Below are positions 10,839 through 24,068 of a DNA stretch of 64,000 nucleotides, one piece after another. Made by a program: the position numbers and the translations under genes. The notes beneath the pieces are model-generated. The model was given only the letters and a program-made list of their open reading frames with translations. It made no database searches and was not told where the DNA came from. Numbering within the stretch: the first letter of the stretch is position 1; each line of letters opens with the position of its first letter. This DNA comes from Daphnia carinata (taxonomy: Eukaryota; Arthropoda; Branchiopoda; Diplostraca; Daphniidae), in assembly GCF_022539665.2 (NCBI RefSeq), contig NC_081338.1, positions 7,614,446-7,678,445 of the forward strand, read 5' to 3'.

Positions 10839-13274
10839 TTAAATCTCTGATTCGGATAAGTGATGTGATTGCCCGTCAGCCGAAAACAAAAGCAGCGCCA
10901 ACTGGTCGTAAGAAGCTTCGTTTCTTCCTCGCGATTGCAAACAGTCTCGCCGCTGAACAGGCCCGAGAGTGTTCGGACAATTCTTAGGATGCCACAAATG
11001 GAAAATATTTTTGTCTGGTGCACGTATCACGCGCATCGTAGACCGTATGTATTTCCGATAAAGAAATAAGTCCTCTCCACCCCAACCTGTCGTCTCATCT
11101 CCACCGTGGAAACCGCCTAAACTCAGAAAGTCCGACCTATTTGTTATGCCCATTAAAGAAGACACGTTAAAAGAAATAATTCCGTCATTCATCCTTTATG
11201 GGTATTATTACCGGTAGGTACAAACCTTTAAAAAGAAAAAATGAAAATTAATGATATAACTATAATTAATCTGATATCTTTAAAAAATTGACAGACCATG
11301 CCAAAACCAAAATCTCTCCAAAATCCGGTATCTTTGTGCAACGTCGGAGCTTGCGAATCGTCACGTTGGCGAGTGTAGCGTTTAGTCACATTGGGATTGT
11401 ATTGACTGAAAACGATTGGAAAATATGCCTGACCTGTAATGACGAAAAGTATTCTTGCATAACTAAATAAAAAAAGGTAATAAATGATTGTATTGAATAC
11501 GTTTAGGTTGGGCGTTTCGTCGGCAACGCTCGAGGAAAGCAGAATCAAATGCCACATCGACATCGCATAGGAAAATCAAAACATCGTCTTCTATTGGCGA
11601 ATTTTCCCAGTGTTCCACGCCAACCTGAAAGAAACCAATCCCGGTTAATGCATTTTCTGGAACATTTCAGAAATCAAAAAAAAAAAAAAAATACTTGTAG
11701 CCCACGAGCTCTGGAAAAGGTAGAATTGATATTCAGCAGATGAAAATTCGAAAAACCCGATGCTTTCTCGAAAACCAACATTTCTCGTTGTATTTCGTTC
11801 CAGTGTTTATCGCCGAAGAAGACTACAGTCAAGTGGATGCGGCTTTGTCCGGCGGTGAGCACGTTTTTCTTGAAACGATTCAGAAAGGACTCGAATGCCG
11901 ACAACCGTCCCGACAATGGAACGATGATGTTGACTATGGGTATTTCAAACTGAAGTGGCTGTTCAAGACGGACAGCTACCAGAGGAGCGTGAGGGCGTAA
12001 CAGAGACACTTTAACTAAGTTGGGTCGCTTGGAATGATTGTCCGTAGACGCGGCGGCCGGTTGTTGCTGGTGGTTGAACCACAGTTCGTACTGCGTCCCT
12101 TCGATCGGGTCGAGCCTGTAAAGTCCTTCAACGAAATCTGACGCAACGTAACGTTTCGTCTTCGCTGACGTGTGAGGTAATGCACCGCGTTCGCGATTAT
12201 TATTCAAAACGGACAGGGCTGAACTGACGGCTTCTTGTAAATCCTGTCTACGTGAGCCTATGGGACGTTCTACCACTCTTTTGCCCATACCTGCTTCCGT
12301 CGAGTAATAAGCTTGAAGCGTGAACAAGGAATACGGAATAACTTCGTACTCGTTGTGCCACTTTTTGCCTTTCTCAATCTCCGACTGTTCGATCTGCACA
12401 TTTTGAAGTAAAAAATTAGGATTCCGTTTTAGTAAATGTAATCATTTTACCTGCTTCTGGATGTAGCTGGTTGAACATGGAACGTCGTTACCGGTGTTAC
12501 TGGCATCGGCACTAACGGGAGCGATCTCGCCTGTTCCAAGAAAAGAAGAGGCAACAAACAAGAGGGTTAGAAATGCGATTTTTAGAAAGAAAAGTTTTCT
12601 TTCTCTTGAAGCCAACAATGGAAAATTTGGGATTGACATACCTTGGAGTCGAAGACGTTCTTCAAGTTGACTGATGACTTGCTTCAGCTGTTTAAGCTGT
12701 CGCTTTAGCTCGTCATGAGGAAGAGACGAAGGCGAAGGTGCCGCAACGATTTCTAATGGCAGCTGAGACCCGCACGGCTGGATAACTAAATGATCGGAAA
12801 TAAAGTTTTGGTTCCGGGGGAACACCACCAAGGGAAATAAAAGAGAAAATGAAGGTAGGACTACGAAGAAAACAACAATAAAAACGAGAGACACGCAACC
12901 CACATCCACTTTAAAGATTATTCGATTGCGTTTGGGTATTAATACGACCTGCGACAAGACAAAGGGTTCATCGACTTTGTGAATGTGCGTGCTCGGAAGA
13001 CGAGTCGAGATTAGAAAATCCAACAAATAAGGACAAGAGTCAACCAGTTTCATAAAAAATACGAACGAGTGAGGGACGAAAGGGAGTAACTCGAGTCGAA
13101 TCAAGAGGCTCTTGAAAGATATCGCTTACCTTTCGAAGCAAAAGTCAAAGCATTGTGGCTGTGAAGCGAATCGACGCTGCTGGATAGCAACGAAACTGCG
13201 ACGAACGTGAACACGACGAGGGGTAATGCTAGTAAAAACAAACGCAGCAAAACACGTCGTGCACTACGGTTCAT
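10839..13274 (-). CDS. CSGALNACT: Chondroitin sulfate N-acetylgalactosaminyltransferase
   Basis: Eight coding exons: 13274-13130, 12785-12642, 12530-12451, 12393-11695, 11624-11501, 11433-11297, microexon 11225-11212 and 11136-10839. They total 1641 nt, or 546 aa (human paralogues are about 532 and 542). This is a type II Golgi protein: a short basic N-terminus (NRSARR), a signal anchor at about residues 8-30, a coiled-coil stem rich in K/Q/L at about 75-96, then the catalytic domain. Visible motifs are a D377-V-D379 metal site in LCDVDVAF, FSQYNP, GFWRDFGFGM, GWGGED at 465-470, FHLWHP and NEAS near the C-terminus. The family adds GalNAc from UDP-GalNAc to start or extend chondroitin chains on the linkage tetrasaccharide. 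The start is the first ATG and gives a correct signal anchor. Family assignment is confident; paralogue type 1 or 2 cannot be told. Confidence 0.93.
11212..11225 (-). other. CSGALNACT: 14-nt microexon of the chondroitin GalNAc-transferase gene
   Basis: The segment is flanked on the minus strand by an acceptor (TTTTTAAAG) and a donor (GTAATAAT). The introns are 71 nt (11296-11226) and 75 nt (11211-11137). It encodes V-C-T-Y plus two bases of an Arg codon. Including it joins FGFGM to RSDF and rebuilds the family pattern GFGM-x-C-x-Y-RSDF. It also makes the whole CDS divisible by three. Skipping it joins phase 0 to an exon that needs two incoming bases, so the frame would be lost. Confidence 0.85.
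12786..13129 (-). other. First intron of the chondroitin GalNAc-transferase gene
   Basis: 344-nt GT-AG intron between the signal-anchor exon and the stem exon. An open frame runs through it (hydrophobic, part of a 220-codon ORF). The phase-1 junction gives the uninterrupted protein, so I read it as intron. Confidence 0.75.
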
Positions 13275-16200
13275 GGCGTTCTCATCTTGGACGATGTCGT
13301 CATTCGAGTTAATAGTTTAGTCGTCCACGTCGAATTCTATGCCACCTCGTCGTTCTGAAACGCCTAAACATCAACAGATTTAAAAAGAAAAAGAGATAGA
13401 ATAGCATAAAATTATGAATACGATAAGAACGAAAAGATTAAAGAACATTTTAAGAGAATACAATCTGCGATCAAAGCTTCTGATAGCGATTGGAGAACAA
13501 ACTACCTCATCAACAAGATCTAGCGCTTCAGTTATAATTTAAGGAAGACAGTGGTAGTCGAACCGTGATCGAATGCGGGTGAAGCAGCTATGGTATCCTG
13601 CAACAAGGTCTGACGGTTAGGGGAAACAACGATAACAACAAATCAAGGGCCATGTCTTTTAACGTACAATTTATGTCTATATATATAAATGTTTTTAAGT
13701 TCTAAATAAACGTGTCTACCAAGTTGCGCGAACGGCCAGTCCCGCTGATTGAATTATCAGCCGGCTGCAGCCAGTGAGTAAAAGCTTCTTTCACTCTCTC
13801 GGGACAGATGGTGAAGACCGAGTAAAACACCCATACAGACGACCAATCAGAGGCAAGGGGTTTTTTTTTATTATTTTACTCTCTCTAATAAGTCAGAGCA
13901 AGCTGTGTGGGGGAACTTGGACCAAAGATAAACAGTAACACGCAACTGTAAGTACCACAATGTTTTAAGGTCTAGTGAACAGACAGCTTGACGAGACATG
14001 CAACTTTTTCTTTGCTTCGAATAACGACCAATAAAAACGAAAAGTACGGGGAACACAAACTAGGAATGATGTGGGGACGAAAAGGTGCTAGAGTTCGAGA
14101 AAGAAGCCAACCGATCAGGCTGGGTAACTAATACTGTACCCTAAGATCCAACCAATACTTGTCCTAATCCGAAAATGTTGTACGACTTCTTTAAAAACAT
14201 TCGGCGGTAAAATGATGTACACGTTTGGATGAAAAGCAGCTCACCTTTCCTATATCAATTGCAGATGCCTAACCAATTGGGTTGTGTACTAGACAACGAG
14301 TAATTTAGATTGCCGTCAGTTCAAACAGGAATGAAACGTTTTAGACAGAAGACGGCGTACCGCAACGGTAGCTCCGTCTTTCTGTTCGGACTGAACGACA
14401 GGACTGACACTACAGCAAAACAACAAAAAAAAGCTGACGTACACCAGCCCCAAAGTTGCTAGTGGAATCGCTCCTCCTTCTTCAAGCCCGTCCTCCTGTC
14501 TCATTCCCGCTCCTCTTCCTCTCGTTTTTTTTTTTGTTTTTTTTTTGTTAGGTCCTCGTCCAGCCTGTCTGGTTTCCCCTTCCTCCCCTTTTCTTTCGTT
14601 CCCTGTCGATATAATACACGCGTGCTGGCCTCTCTTCGGTTACGTTCGTCTTTTATTTTATTTCCCTGTTTCACACACACATTACAACGGGTGAAATTAA
14701 AAACTGTGGGTACGCAAGCAATCGGATACGTGTAAGCTGAAGCGGTCCTGCTAGTGCCGTATTTGTTTATACATGCCGAAGGATTCTTTTTTTTCTCGAG
14801 ATTCAATTTGAGGAATCCGGTTCCTGAGGATTTTTTTTTTCTGGCTAACAAGAATTTCATTGTATCCGTATAGAAGTGGGTGACCTTTGACAAGCATCAG
14901 CATTAAAGTGAAAAATGGATGGCAAGGAAGCCCACAAATGGCAAACACATTGAAAAAACAAGAATTTTGGTTATTCAGATACATTTCCCCTCTCCCCCCC
15001 CCCTCTCTCTTGTTTATGCCTCACGTTTACATAATTCCAGACCCTGATTTCCGATCGGCCAGCTCTGTTTTCTGTCGCCTTTACACGAAACAGGAACGGT
15101 CAATTCACGGCGTTGTATACAGTCGCCGTTGTTAACTTGACACGAAGCTCAGAAAAGACCCTGTCGCGTCGTGACACGTGCCAGTAACTAAATGTCCACG
15201 AATGAAGATGCGTGATTGTCACGGCTGTGTGTATAAAATACCAAATATATACGGCACTCGTTAACGAGGATGCGATCTGCTCGTAAAGAAGTGGGACAAA
15301 ATCGACCGCACAAGACGTAGGTGGAAAACTTCGATGTTAGATTTAAGTAAAAAAAATAAACGAGCCATGGTCTTATCGCTGTTTGTGAATTCAAACAAGC
15401 CAGCTTGAGTTGAAAATCTTGAGTGCATCAATGGCAATCGGGATATCAGGTGACACACACACGAAACTGTAGAAACAAAAAAACTGGGCTGAGGTCTATC
15501 GAGTACAGCCGGATGCTTCGGTGATCGATGATGGGCGGTTTTTGCGGTCGCACGCGAACGATTTGTACAGATTTACAAAGTGTCTAGTCCTTCTGTTACT
15601 TTGACAATCAATCAGCCAATTGTACAGCGAGTGCTCTAGATAACTACAGGCGTAACGAGCACTCTCAAAGACGAGACCCAAACTTTTCCATCAAATTTGC
15701 TTTGCCATTCTAACAGCTTTTCCATTTCATAGTGTGCATACTATCTGAAGAGTAAAGTTCATCCTATTTCAACCAACATGCGGTGTAGCACAAGTTGCCT
15801 TACGCTCATGGACACGCGTACACCCCCCTTTTTTTTATTAACCCTCTGTTCAATTTTTCCGTCTTGCAGGAAACGCGGCCCTTTTCCGACTACGCCATTC
15901 GTTATCCTTTCACGCTTTGTTCTGACAAATGACCCCGTCATTAGCACAACCATCTATCACGATTAGAGGAGCAAGAGGGAAGAGTCCTTGGGTGACACAT
16001 ACAGTTAAGACCAACTTTTCTTAAGGTAAATAGCGGGGGTTGAAAGCCAAGGCATATCCGCTGGTTGCAACTGTGTGTGGTGTGTATACGCTATTCCATT
16101 AGGAGGCCTTCGGTGGCTTCGAATGCCCAAAAATGGAACAAGGGCAATAATTCACAAGTGCGCCGGCGTATCAAGGAGGCGTACGCGTGGGCAGATACAA

Positions 16201-16862
16201 TTCCCCCACTTTGTTATCATTTTGGGGGCATCCTCCCTTTTGTCTCGCTATTTTTAAAAGCCAACTGTTACAAATACCCTCAATACTGTGCCGGCCACAG
16301 ACGTTCCAGACGTGCACTTGAAGTCTTCCTGTTGACTCATGCGTACATGGCCGTTTTCTAACTTTTCCGACATGTCCAAGATTCGCCGACAAAGTTAAAG
16401 CTAAACAGAAGATCGCTACAAAGAAATTAACTAAACAGTTTACGTATGCCACACGTTTGAAGAGGTGAATTAAGTAGACGAAAGAGAATGGCTTTACTAT
16501 GGAAGGACGATAGATAGGAAACTCAGAGCCGTGTGAACAGAAACAATTCATTAGTAAATAATTTCGTGAAACGCAGTTAGTACGCAGGAAAAGCATATAA
16601 CAAGTTCATGTATTCACAATTAGGGATTCCTATTTGAGAAACAGGGGTCACGAAAGCGTACCGTAAAAATCTCGTATATAGAAATGAAAATTTTGGACGG
16701 ATTGTGTTGCTAACTAAAACGACTGCTAACCGTCATGCTACGACCAAAACTGTAGAAAATGGAAGCTGACGTCGTATTATTACCTTAGGATTTCGAATTT
16801 AAAAAGACAAAAGCGCAAACGAGATCAGGAATGAGGAAAAGAAAATACAACAACATTTTGAT
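13275..16862. other. Intergenic region upstream of CSGALNACT and downstream of PPM1K
   Basis: About 3.6 kb. It should contain the promoter and any 5' non-coding exon of CSGALNACT and the 3' UTR of PPM1K, both minus strand. It is AT-rich with scattered homopolymers. ORFs of 60-140 codons occur on both strands, none with recognisable motifs or splice partners. No RNA gene or transposon seen. Confidence 0.6.
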
Positions 16863-18239
16863 TTAATTACCCCAGGAGCCAAGTGGTACGACGATTGCGG
16901 TTGCATTGTCTTCGGAAGAATAATGTAAAGCAGCATCAGTTAAACAGTGGGCTGCGTCTGCGGGATCTTCAGTTCGTTGGACGACGTCACAGATTTCTTG
17001 ATCCGACATGACGCAATTTATTCCATCAGTAGTTAATACTAAGAATGCATCTCTGCCATGCTTTATCTGTACATAAAACATTAGAATGCGAATGGAAATT
17101 TATAGTAAACATCATAAATCACGATTGCCTTTGGGCGTTCAAACCCAATACGTACCTTAACCTTCCTCACGTCGGGAACAGCAGTCACGCCAAAGGGCTT
17201 AAGCTCGAGGTCACCTATGCTTCTCGTCATCGCTAGTCTACAAAAAATAAGATAAGAATTTATTATATCAATTTGTTTTACTTAAACAACTATCGAAGAA
17301 TTTACCTTCCATTGACCATACCCCGGCCGACGTCGTCTACAATTATCTTTCCTTGAGATTGCTCGATTCGTGTCTTCATACAATTGGATACTCTTTAGAA
17401 TATTGAAACGAGTTATTGTTATAACCGAAATACCTTCTCGGCTAAGAGGGATGGACAATGATCCGTGGTAAGACGCCTTGCTACTCCGCCCCGACAGAGC
17501 ATTGCACGACTGTCTCCCTTTAGCAAGAACAAAGATTGCAGGATACAAGGGAGGAAAAATATACAGTCATAGGCTAAGATAATGGCTAAACTCACCACAT
17601 GACCAATATAAAGGTCCATATTTTTGTGGAGAAGTGAAATTGTGGCTGTCGTTCCAGGAACATTGCTGGTTGCTAGGATGGCCAGGGTAAGTCATACAAT
17701 TTCGTTTGACCTCATATAAACAAAATACCTTTTCCATGGTATGCCCACCATCGTGCAAAGGAGTTGTTCACTTCAAGAAAGGCAGCATCAATTGCATGTT
17801 CTATGTCATTGACACTTAATCTGTCCAACCAAAATGTTAAATGATCTTCCATGTGACGATAGCAATAGTCAGCACACTCTGAGCCACCATGCCCATCAAA
17901 TACTGAGAAATATAGGAGATTTGGTCTTAGCTCTTTCACGACAAACCGATCCTCATTATAAGGTCTCCTTCCTTGAATGGAGTGTGTCCCAACTGACGAG
18001 GTAAGGATCTGCGGTATGGGCTTGCCATAGTTGATACTAGACTCAAGTTCGAGAGGCAATTCCGTCCGGCTGTCCCACGTTCCTAAAATATCGACGTTGA
18101 CTGGCTTGGCGGAGCCATGTTTATGTTTGGCGATGGCAGAATGGGTCGAGAATCTCTTGGCGTACTGCAAGAACAACAAACGCGATTTGTTGCAATTTGC
18201 AATGCTTTTAGATAAAAGAAAAGTTGAACTAAAATTCAT
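16863..18239 (-). CDS. PPM1K: Mitochondrial PP2C-family Ser/Thr phosphatase, PPM1K (BCKDH phosphatase)-like
   Basis: Six exons: 18239-17729, 17672-17596, 17517-17434, 17373-17306, 17237-17156 and 17066-16863. They total 1026 nt, or 341 aa (human PPM1K is 372). The N-terminus is basic and hydroxylated without acidic residues up to about residue 49, with KRFS near 29-31, fitting a mitochondrial presequence. Next comes INYGKPIP, a PPM1K-type signature just before the catalytic domain. PP2C metal-site motifs are intact: E96-D97-R98 in NEDRF, D115-GHGG-119, NGRLAMTRSIGD, T-T-D288-G and E-D327-N328. In mammals the enzyme dephosphorylates the branched-chain alpha-ketoacid dehydrogenase E1alpha subunit in the matrix, promoting leucine, isoleucine and valine breakdown. 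The intron before exon 4 has two competing acceptors; I chose the distal one (60-nt intron) because only it keeps frame. Confidence 0.92.
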
Positions 18240-21200
18240 ATCTCGTTGAGAGTCAAGAGATAGGTGAAATTAGGAAGAATTCTAACAGAAATTTACAGGA
18301 AAATTTCTCTTTTTTATATACGTAATAAAACCGTTTTCGTTCGAATCCTACAATCACGTACGTATGTGTATCAACGCAGTTCTCATTCTCTTATCTCTTG
18401 GCTCCGACCACCAAATTTGGCAAAACAAAAATAGAAAGACACCATCTGTGAGCACATATCTGTACCAAATAATCCGCCATCTGCCAGCTAGCGTACTACT
18501 TAAAGCATTACATTACGTCAGGCGTTTTTCACGAAATGATGAAATGAAAATTCTGTCCAATCCATAATTTGAGCCAACACACTTTCCATTTAGGCGCTGA
18601 CTTTTCCTGAAAAAATTTTATTTTCGTGACCGACTTCGAAATGTCAAGCCTAGCACGGCTATGCTCTTTCAGGAAAATTGTAAAAATGGTTGCCAAGCGT
18701 GTCTGCGGAATTGTTTAAGGCTGTTGACAGAATCTGAGAACTGCCATTGGTGCACGACATAACACTTCCCTTTCCAGAAAATGTGACATCACCGTGTTAA
18801 CGCTGCTGATCAAACACGACACGCAATAAGAACAAAACAGCAAGGAAATGTAATAAACAAAGATAACACTAACATGCTTTAAAATGATTCTATCAACTGC
18901 AGCGGCTCATCCAATCATTTTCTTTGTGTAGAATGTTTAGAAATTCGTTGCCATTCATACATACGCCACCAATGAAATAAGGAGAGATGACAAGCTGGCT
19001 ATTTCATGTCACATTTGCGTTACATTCGTGCGTTGTACGCCCTTTCCAAAAGATAATCGTCTAATCGAATACTTATCCTTTTACGAGCTATGTTATTACC
19101 AATTGCGGTAGTAACAAATAGGTCAATAATTAATTTATTTGCTTTTTTATCCGCAAATAGCAATTGATTTCTGCCAATTCCATTATGTACCGAACAGTTG
19201 GAAAACTTACAGAAACCATCGCTGCAATAACAATTCAGATAAATTTTAATAGCGTTATCATTTTAGCGCAAGTCCTTAATTCAGTTTCTTTTGCTAGACT
19301 CAAGGTCAACAATCTACTAAAAGAGGAAAAAGGTGCAATGCCATCGACGATGGTTATCTTGCTGACGTGTATGTGTTCCCATTTGCATCTCGCGATGACT
19401 GTAGGGTATAATTTGAAAAAAAAATCAGCAGAGTCATTCAGAGCAGCTTTATATAATCTACCCTTCCTCGAGGGGCTAAAATACAAGGTTTTTCGATGGC
19501 AACATGAAAAATAACCTCGTTCACCGTGACGAGGTGGAACATAAACCTGAAACTCGTTGTTTGATTTCATCTATTTCAACTTTTCCAACCTCGTTCTGCA
19601 CTGGTTTTGATGAAATAAAGATGAAACTCCTTGTGGCGCCTGGAATAAAATTATGCAAAATTGGAAGCCATATTTGCAGTCAACCCAATTCCTTAAAAAA
19701 AACACATTTCGGGTGAAAACAAGACTCACAAAAAGGTAGACAGAAAACTTGATTACACAAACAGTGCAGCGAATTGAACAGTTTCCTAGATGCTATGGCA
19801 TCCAAATACGGTGAAGACGTGATTGCGGCGTCCCAATTGGTTCTTAAGAAAATAGCGCACGTCGCCAGCAACAACTTTCGATTGTTCTTGATTTCCTTTC
19901 CTTTAGCAGACCCATATGGATTTAATGAGCGGTTTTGCATAGGTAGAACACCGTCAGCCCAGCGTTGTGCGCAGCGAGTAGAGAGTTGCGTCTCTATCCG
20001 TCCAGTTAAATCTGTATAAGCTTCGCTAACTAGTTTCAAGCAGCGAGAAAGCTGAGAGCAGCTGCTACAGAAATCTGGTTACGAAACCACATTTTCTGTT
20101 GTTGTTTTTGGTTGTTTACCTAAACGTAAGTATAGACCGAAAGAAGAGAAAAACACAAAAAGTAGAAAATACGTTGCAACACGGTGTGGATGGACCAATG
20201 GAAATTATATGAACGAAAGAAGAGAGTTCGACAAAAATAAGAAATAAATAGATATGAGTTATGTTGAAATGTTTTATTTTCTTATCCCATTTTCTTTTTT
20301 TCTTTTTTTTTGTAACCTTCTTCGTCCATCTGCCGGAAGAAAAATTTGAAAGAAAAATTTCACGCCAAGTCACGATGCCCAATGTCTTGCGTGTTATTAC
20401 AATGATTCGCAATACAACCTAAAAAAAAAATGGGATTTCCCCTTCGTTAGAAATGCGTAAATGTTAAATAGCTACATCCGCATTCACACATGTGCCAGGA
20501 AAACAAACACGATAAAATTTTGCAATTCTGCGTTACATTCAAGAATTATTCAGTACTTTTATTTTTTTTTATTTTTAACCCAACAACAGAGAGGAATATA
20601 AAACTGGTTGGGGGAAAACCAAGCGCAACAATGTCCGCGTTTGGCACTTGTTCTTCAACTTGGATAACGAGGGTCACGGTTACTACAGCTTTTCTATAAC
20701 CACAAGGGCCCTCCTTTTCTTTTTTGCTTCTTTGCTTTTCTCCTATGCGTCTACATACACAAAACGCATAGGTTAGGAGAAAAAAAAATTCCCGTCTTTA
20801 CGATTTGTGCGGAAATCCCCCCCCCCCCCCCAAAAAAAAAAATGCCATTCAAAGTCTGTTTTCCACGAGGCGTGATCGGCATTGACCGCACGATGGAAAT
20901 CGTGAACAATAATAAACACGGCACACGGGCGAACACACAAGCTGTTTCCTAGAAATACAAAAGACTGTTTGTATGAAAAAAAAAAAAAAACAAAAAACTA
21001 AGACACAAAAATGAAGGCAATCACGCACGAACGATTTTTATTGGACACTATAGGGTGCGCAGCCGTCTGCGAAATGTCGACACTTGTGTCATTTGCGCTA
21101 TTGTGGCGGAAGTCCATCATGTGACCATCAACAATTTATGACTCTTGTTTTGTTTCTCTTATTTGAGAGAAGCCTATTGGTTCAAGCACGTCCAGCGGAG

Positions 21201-23014
21201 TAAATTTGCGCTCCAGCTATTCAAATGCGGAGGACATTTGAAGGGAGATGTGGGCGAATGTTAACAAAAAAAGAGAGAGGGAGGAGGGCAAAGAGGAAGT
21301 TATCGTCGTTCTGGTTGATGACGCTGCAGATAGACGTCAAGGACTGGTTGGTTATAAAAGATTTATTAGCTGCATTGCTCGCACCCAGCTCTTCTCCGGC
21401 AGCACAAAAACAAAAGTAGATGAAGAAATGAGAATCGACAATCGATAAAGAAAGAAAAAAAAATCGACTATGGCGTCTCTTTTTGACGTCTGTAAATAAT
21501 AGATTCCTTTTTATTCTTTATTTTTTTTTTTTTTTGTATTATTCCATTATATACGTGCCTGGTTAACCCCGAGAATCTCATCATCTACATTTTGTTGTTT
21601 TTTTGTTGTTTTTTTTTGCGTTGTTTTTCAGGTTGTTTTGTCATCGGTTATCATTGGGACCATCTCACCACAACGTCATCAGTTTTTATCTTTTCACAAG
21701 CCCGGAATCAGTTTCTCGTGCCATGCAGTTCTATTGCTCTACTTGACACAAAACGGACCATTATGTCCCCTTCCAGAAAATGTGCCTTTTTCCTCGAATC
21801 AGGGGTAGATGTTGAGTGCATCTACACACACATCAAAGAAAGACTCGCAAGAGTCTGTTTGCATAAGAGGATATACATCAAGAAGGCCAGTTTCTTGACA
21901 GCCGCACCCTACGATGTTTTGGCCGAGGATCAATAGTCACTTATTGATTGCCATTGGCACAGCACCTTCATTAAGATAACGATCTCAATGATGATCAAAC
22001 ATCTTTGCAAGTGAAGCAAATAAAAGTAAATGCTTGGCTTTGATTGCGCACATGTAAAACTCAGCAACAACTACAAGAGATATTTTCTACTGAATGATGT
22101 AATTAGTAGACCAAGGTCGCGCATAATCGCCATTTTTAACTTCGTTGGTGGGAGGAATGGTGCGGAGAGAAAGTAAAAAATGCCTTTCTCCTATTGACAT
22201 TCACAACCGGCACACCTATGTCTGGGATCAGACGGGGGATCCGGGTCGGTCCGAATGCCGTAACCTTGGCCCTCTTAACCTAATTCTTCTTACCTAGACT
22301 TGCATTTTCCTTCGGCACAGAGAAAGAGAGAGGGGCGTAAAGATTGCCCTCTCTCTCTCTTGTTTTCTTTCTGTATGTGTAATAACCTGAAAATACTTTT
22401 GACGGTGAAAGAAAAACAAAACAAGGTCGATCCTAGCCCAGGGCTGACAAAATCCGCATTCAGGTGGAAAAGAAGGTCTAAGAAACCTTTAGCAAAAAAA
22501 AAAAAACGAAAGACAAAAATAAAAAAAAATAAAAAAAATTCAAAGTTAAATCAACCGGCTAAGGGAAAGAGAAAGTGAGACGGAGTTATGTCTGGCAAAA
22601 AAAAGAGAAGTGAAAATAACATGATTTCCATCATGCAGTTCCATCTAAATTGGTCACCCTGCAGGTGATCGATGCAAGCCGGTTTGGAGAAAATGATTGT
22701 GCACATTCTTTGGAACCCGTTCCCCCTCTGATCTATCCTTAAGGTGGTTGGGTACATCTAGTTTACTATTTTTTGAAGTGTTTCTTTGCCAACTTACCTG
22801 TTGGCGATGGTAACACGTTTCGAACCCCCCCCCCCCCCTATAAACGAAAGTGGCCCGTACTGGGACGTGTTCGAAGATGTCGTCACCTTCAGGCCGGTGT
22901 GAATCAGCGTGGAATGTTTTTCAATTTTCCTTTTTGTTTTGTTTTTTTTTTCTTTGTTTTTTTGTTTTGCCTATAAACACAATCGAAAGGATGTGGTGGA
23001 TAAGCACCTACACG

Positions 23015-23038
23015 CTCTCTCTCTCTCTCTCTCTCTCT
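23015..23038. repeat. (CT)n microsatellite
   Basis: Uninterrupted CT dinucleotides of about 24 bases. Read on the other strand this is a GAGAG array, the core site of arthropod GAGA factor. Confidence 0.9.
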
Positions 23039-24068
23039 TGTGTACGTTGGTATCATTGCATATCCTTTTTCTCCGTTCGTATATCTTTTCTCTTTCGTTT
23101 GACGATCATGGCGCCTGTGGCCATCCAACCTTTAAAACTTTCTATTTGGCTCAAACGTCGCATCCGTTCTGCGCGTTTGTCCTCGTATTCAAATTACCCT
23201 TAAAAAAAAACAAAAAATAGCGAAACGCATTTCGTGACGGAGCACGCACGCGAGAGAATGTCTCATTTTCACAACGGATTTCATTCATTCAGAAATCGGA
23301 CTGGCCATCCTTTCTCTCCTACCTGGGCCAAAAGAAAGGTCTTCATTTTTTTTTTGTGTGCGTGCGTGTGCGGAGTTTGTCTTTTCGCATCTTTCGTGAA
23401 TCTCAAATCGCATTTTTCTTTGAATTGTTCCCTTGTCTCCTAGTTAATATTTATGTATTTCATTTGTCATGTTCGATCCACTCGTCGGCATTGACTCCCT
23501 TCTCACAGCAATATATGTGAAAAAAAGGAGGGTCATATAGAATCGTGAACGATATAGAAAAAAAGGCAAACGTCGTCGATCGATAGCGAGACGTGCCCAA
23601 TAGTTTTTTCCACAGCTTTCGGTCGTGAAGAGATGTGCCATTTCTCCTGTGTCAGTCGCGGGATTAAGTGCTGCCCCATGCCAATAAGAGCCCATTCAAT
23701 CTGCACTGATCACAGTCAACCCGTCCTGCGCGAAAAAGAGAGACGTGAAAAATTCATTCATTTTTCGAGTTCATTGTACTCGCCGTAGGCCAATCGAAAG
23801 ATGCGTCGTCGATGACCGACGACGCCGTTTGAAAATCGCTACATTCAAGCCTTTTGGATTCATCTATTCGCTATGTACATAAAAAAAAAAAACGGTGAAC
23901 ATGAAATCACAATCGAAAAAAGAAAATGATATCATTACATGGTTCCTTTAAGAAAACCCCTAGAGGTACAACGCAAACAATGTCTATCGTTTTTTTTTTT
24001 TGCTTTTCTTACACGAAATAGCCAAACCTTGCAACCCGACTGCAAAGTTTTGCCGGTGGCTGTGACGA

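Noticed and set aside
10839-11192. MNDGIISFN start as an extended last exon of the glycosyltransferase
   Set aside because: The extra residues do not fit the family. The acceptor at 11138-11137 together with the 14-nt microexon gives the conserved sequence and frame.
12442-13104. 220-codon minus-strand ORF overlapping the glycosyltransferase
   Set aside because: Only its later part is real exon. The hydrophobic first half lies in intron 1, and the exon 1 to exon 2 junction in phase 1 gives the correct type II membrane protein.
18335-18348. GTTCGAATCC resembling a tRNA B box
   Set aside because: No A box, acceptor stem or cloverleaf could be formed with the surrounding sequence.
21592-21936. 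114-codon plus-strand ORF
   Set aside because: It starts with phenylalanine and cysteine runs from T-rich DNA, then shows no domain features. There is no neighbouring exon in compatible phase.
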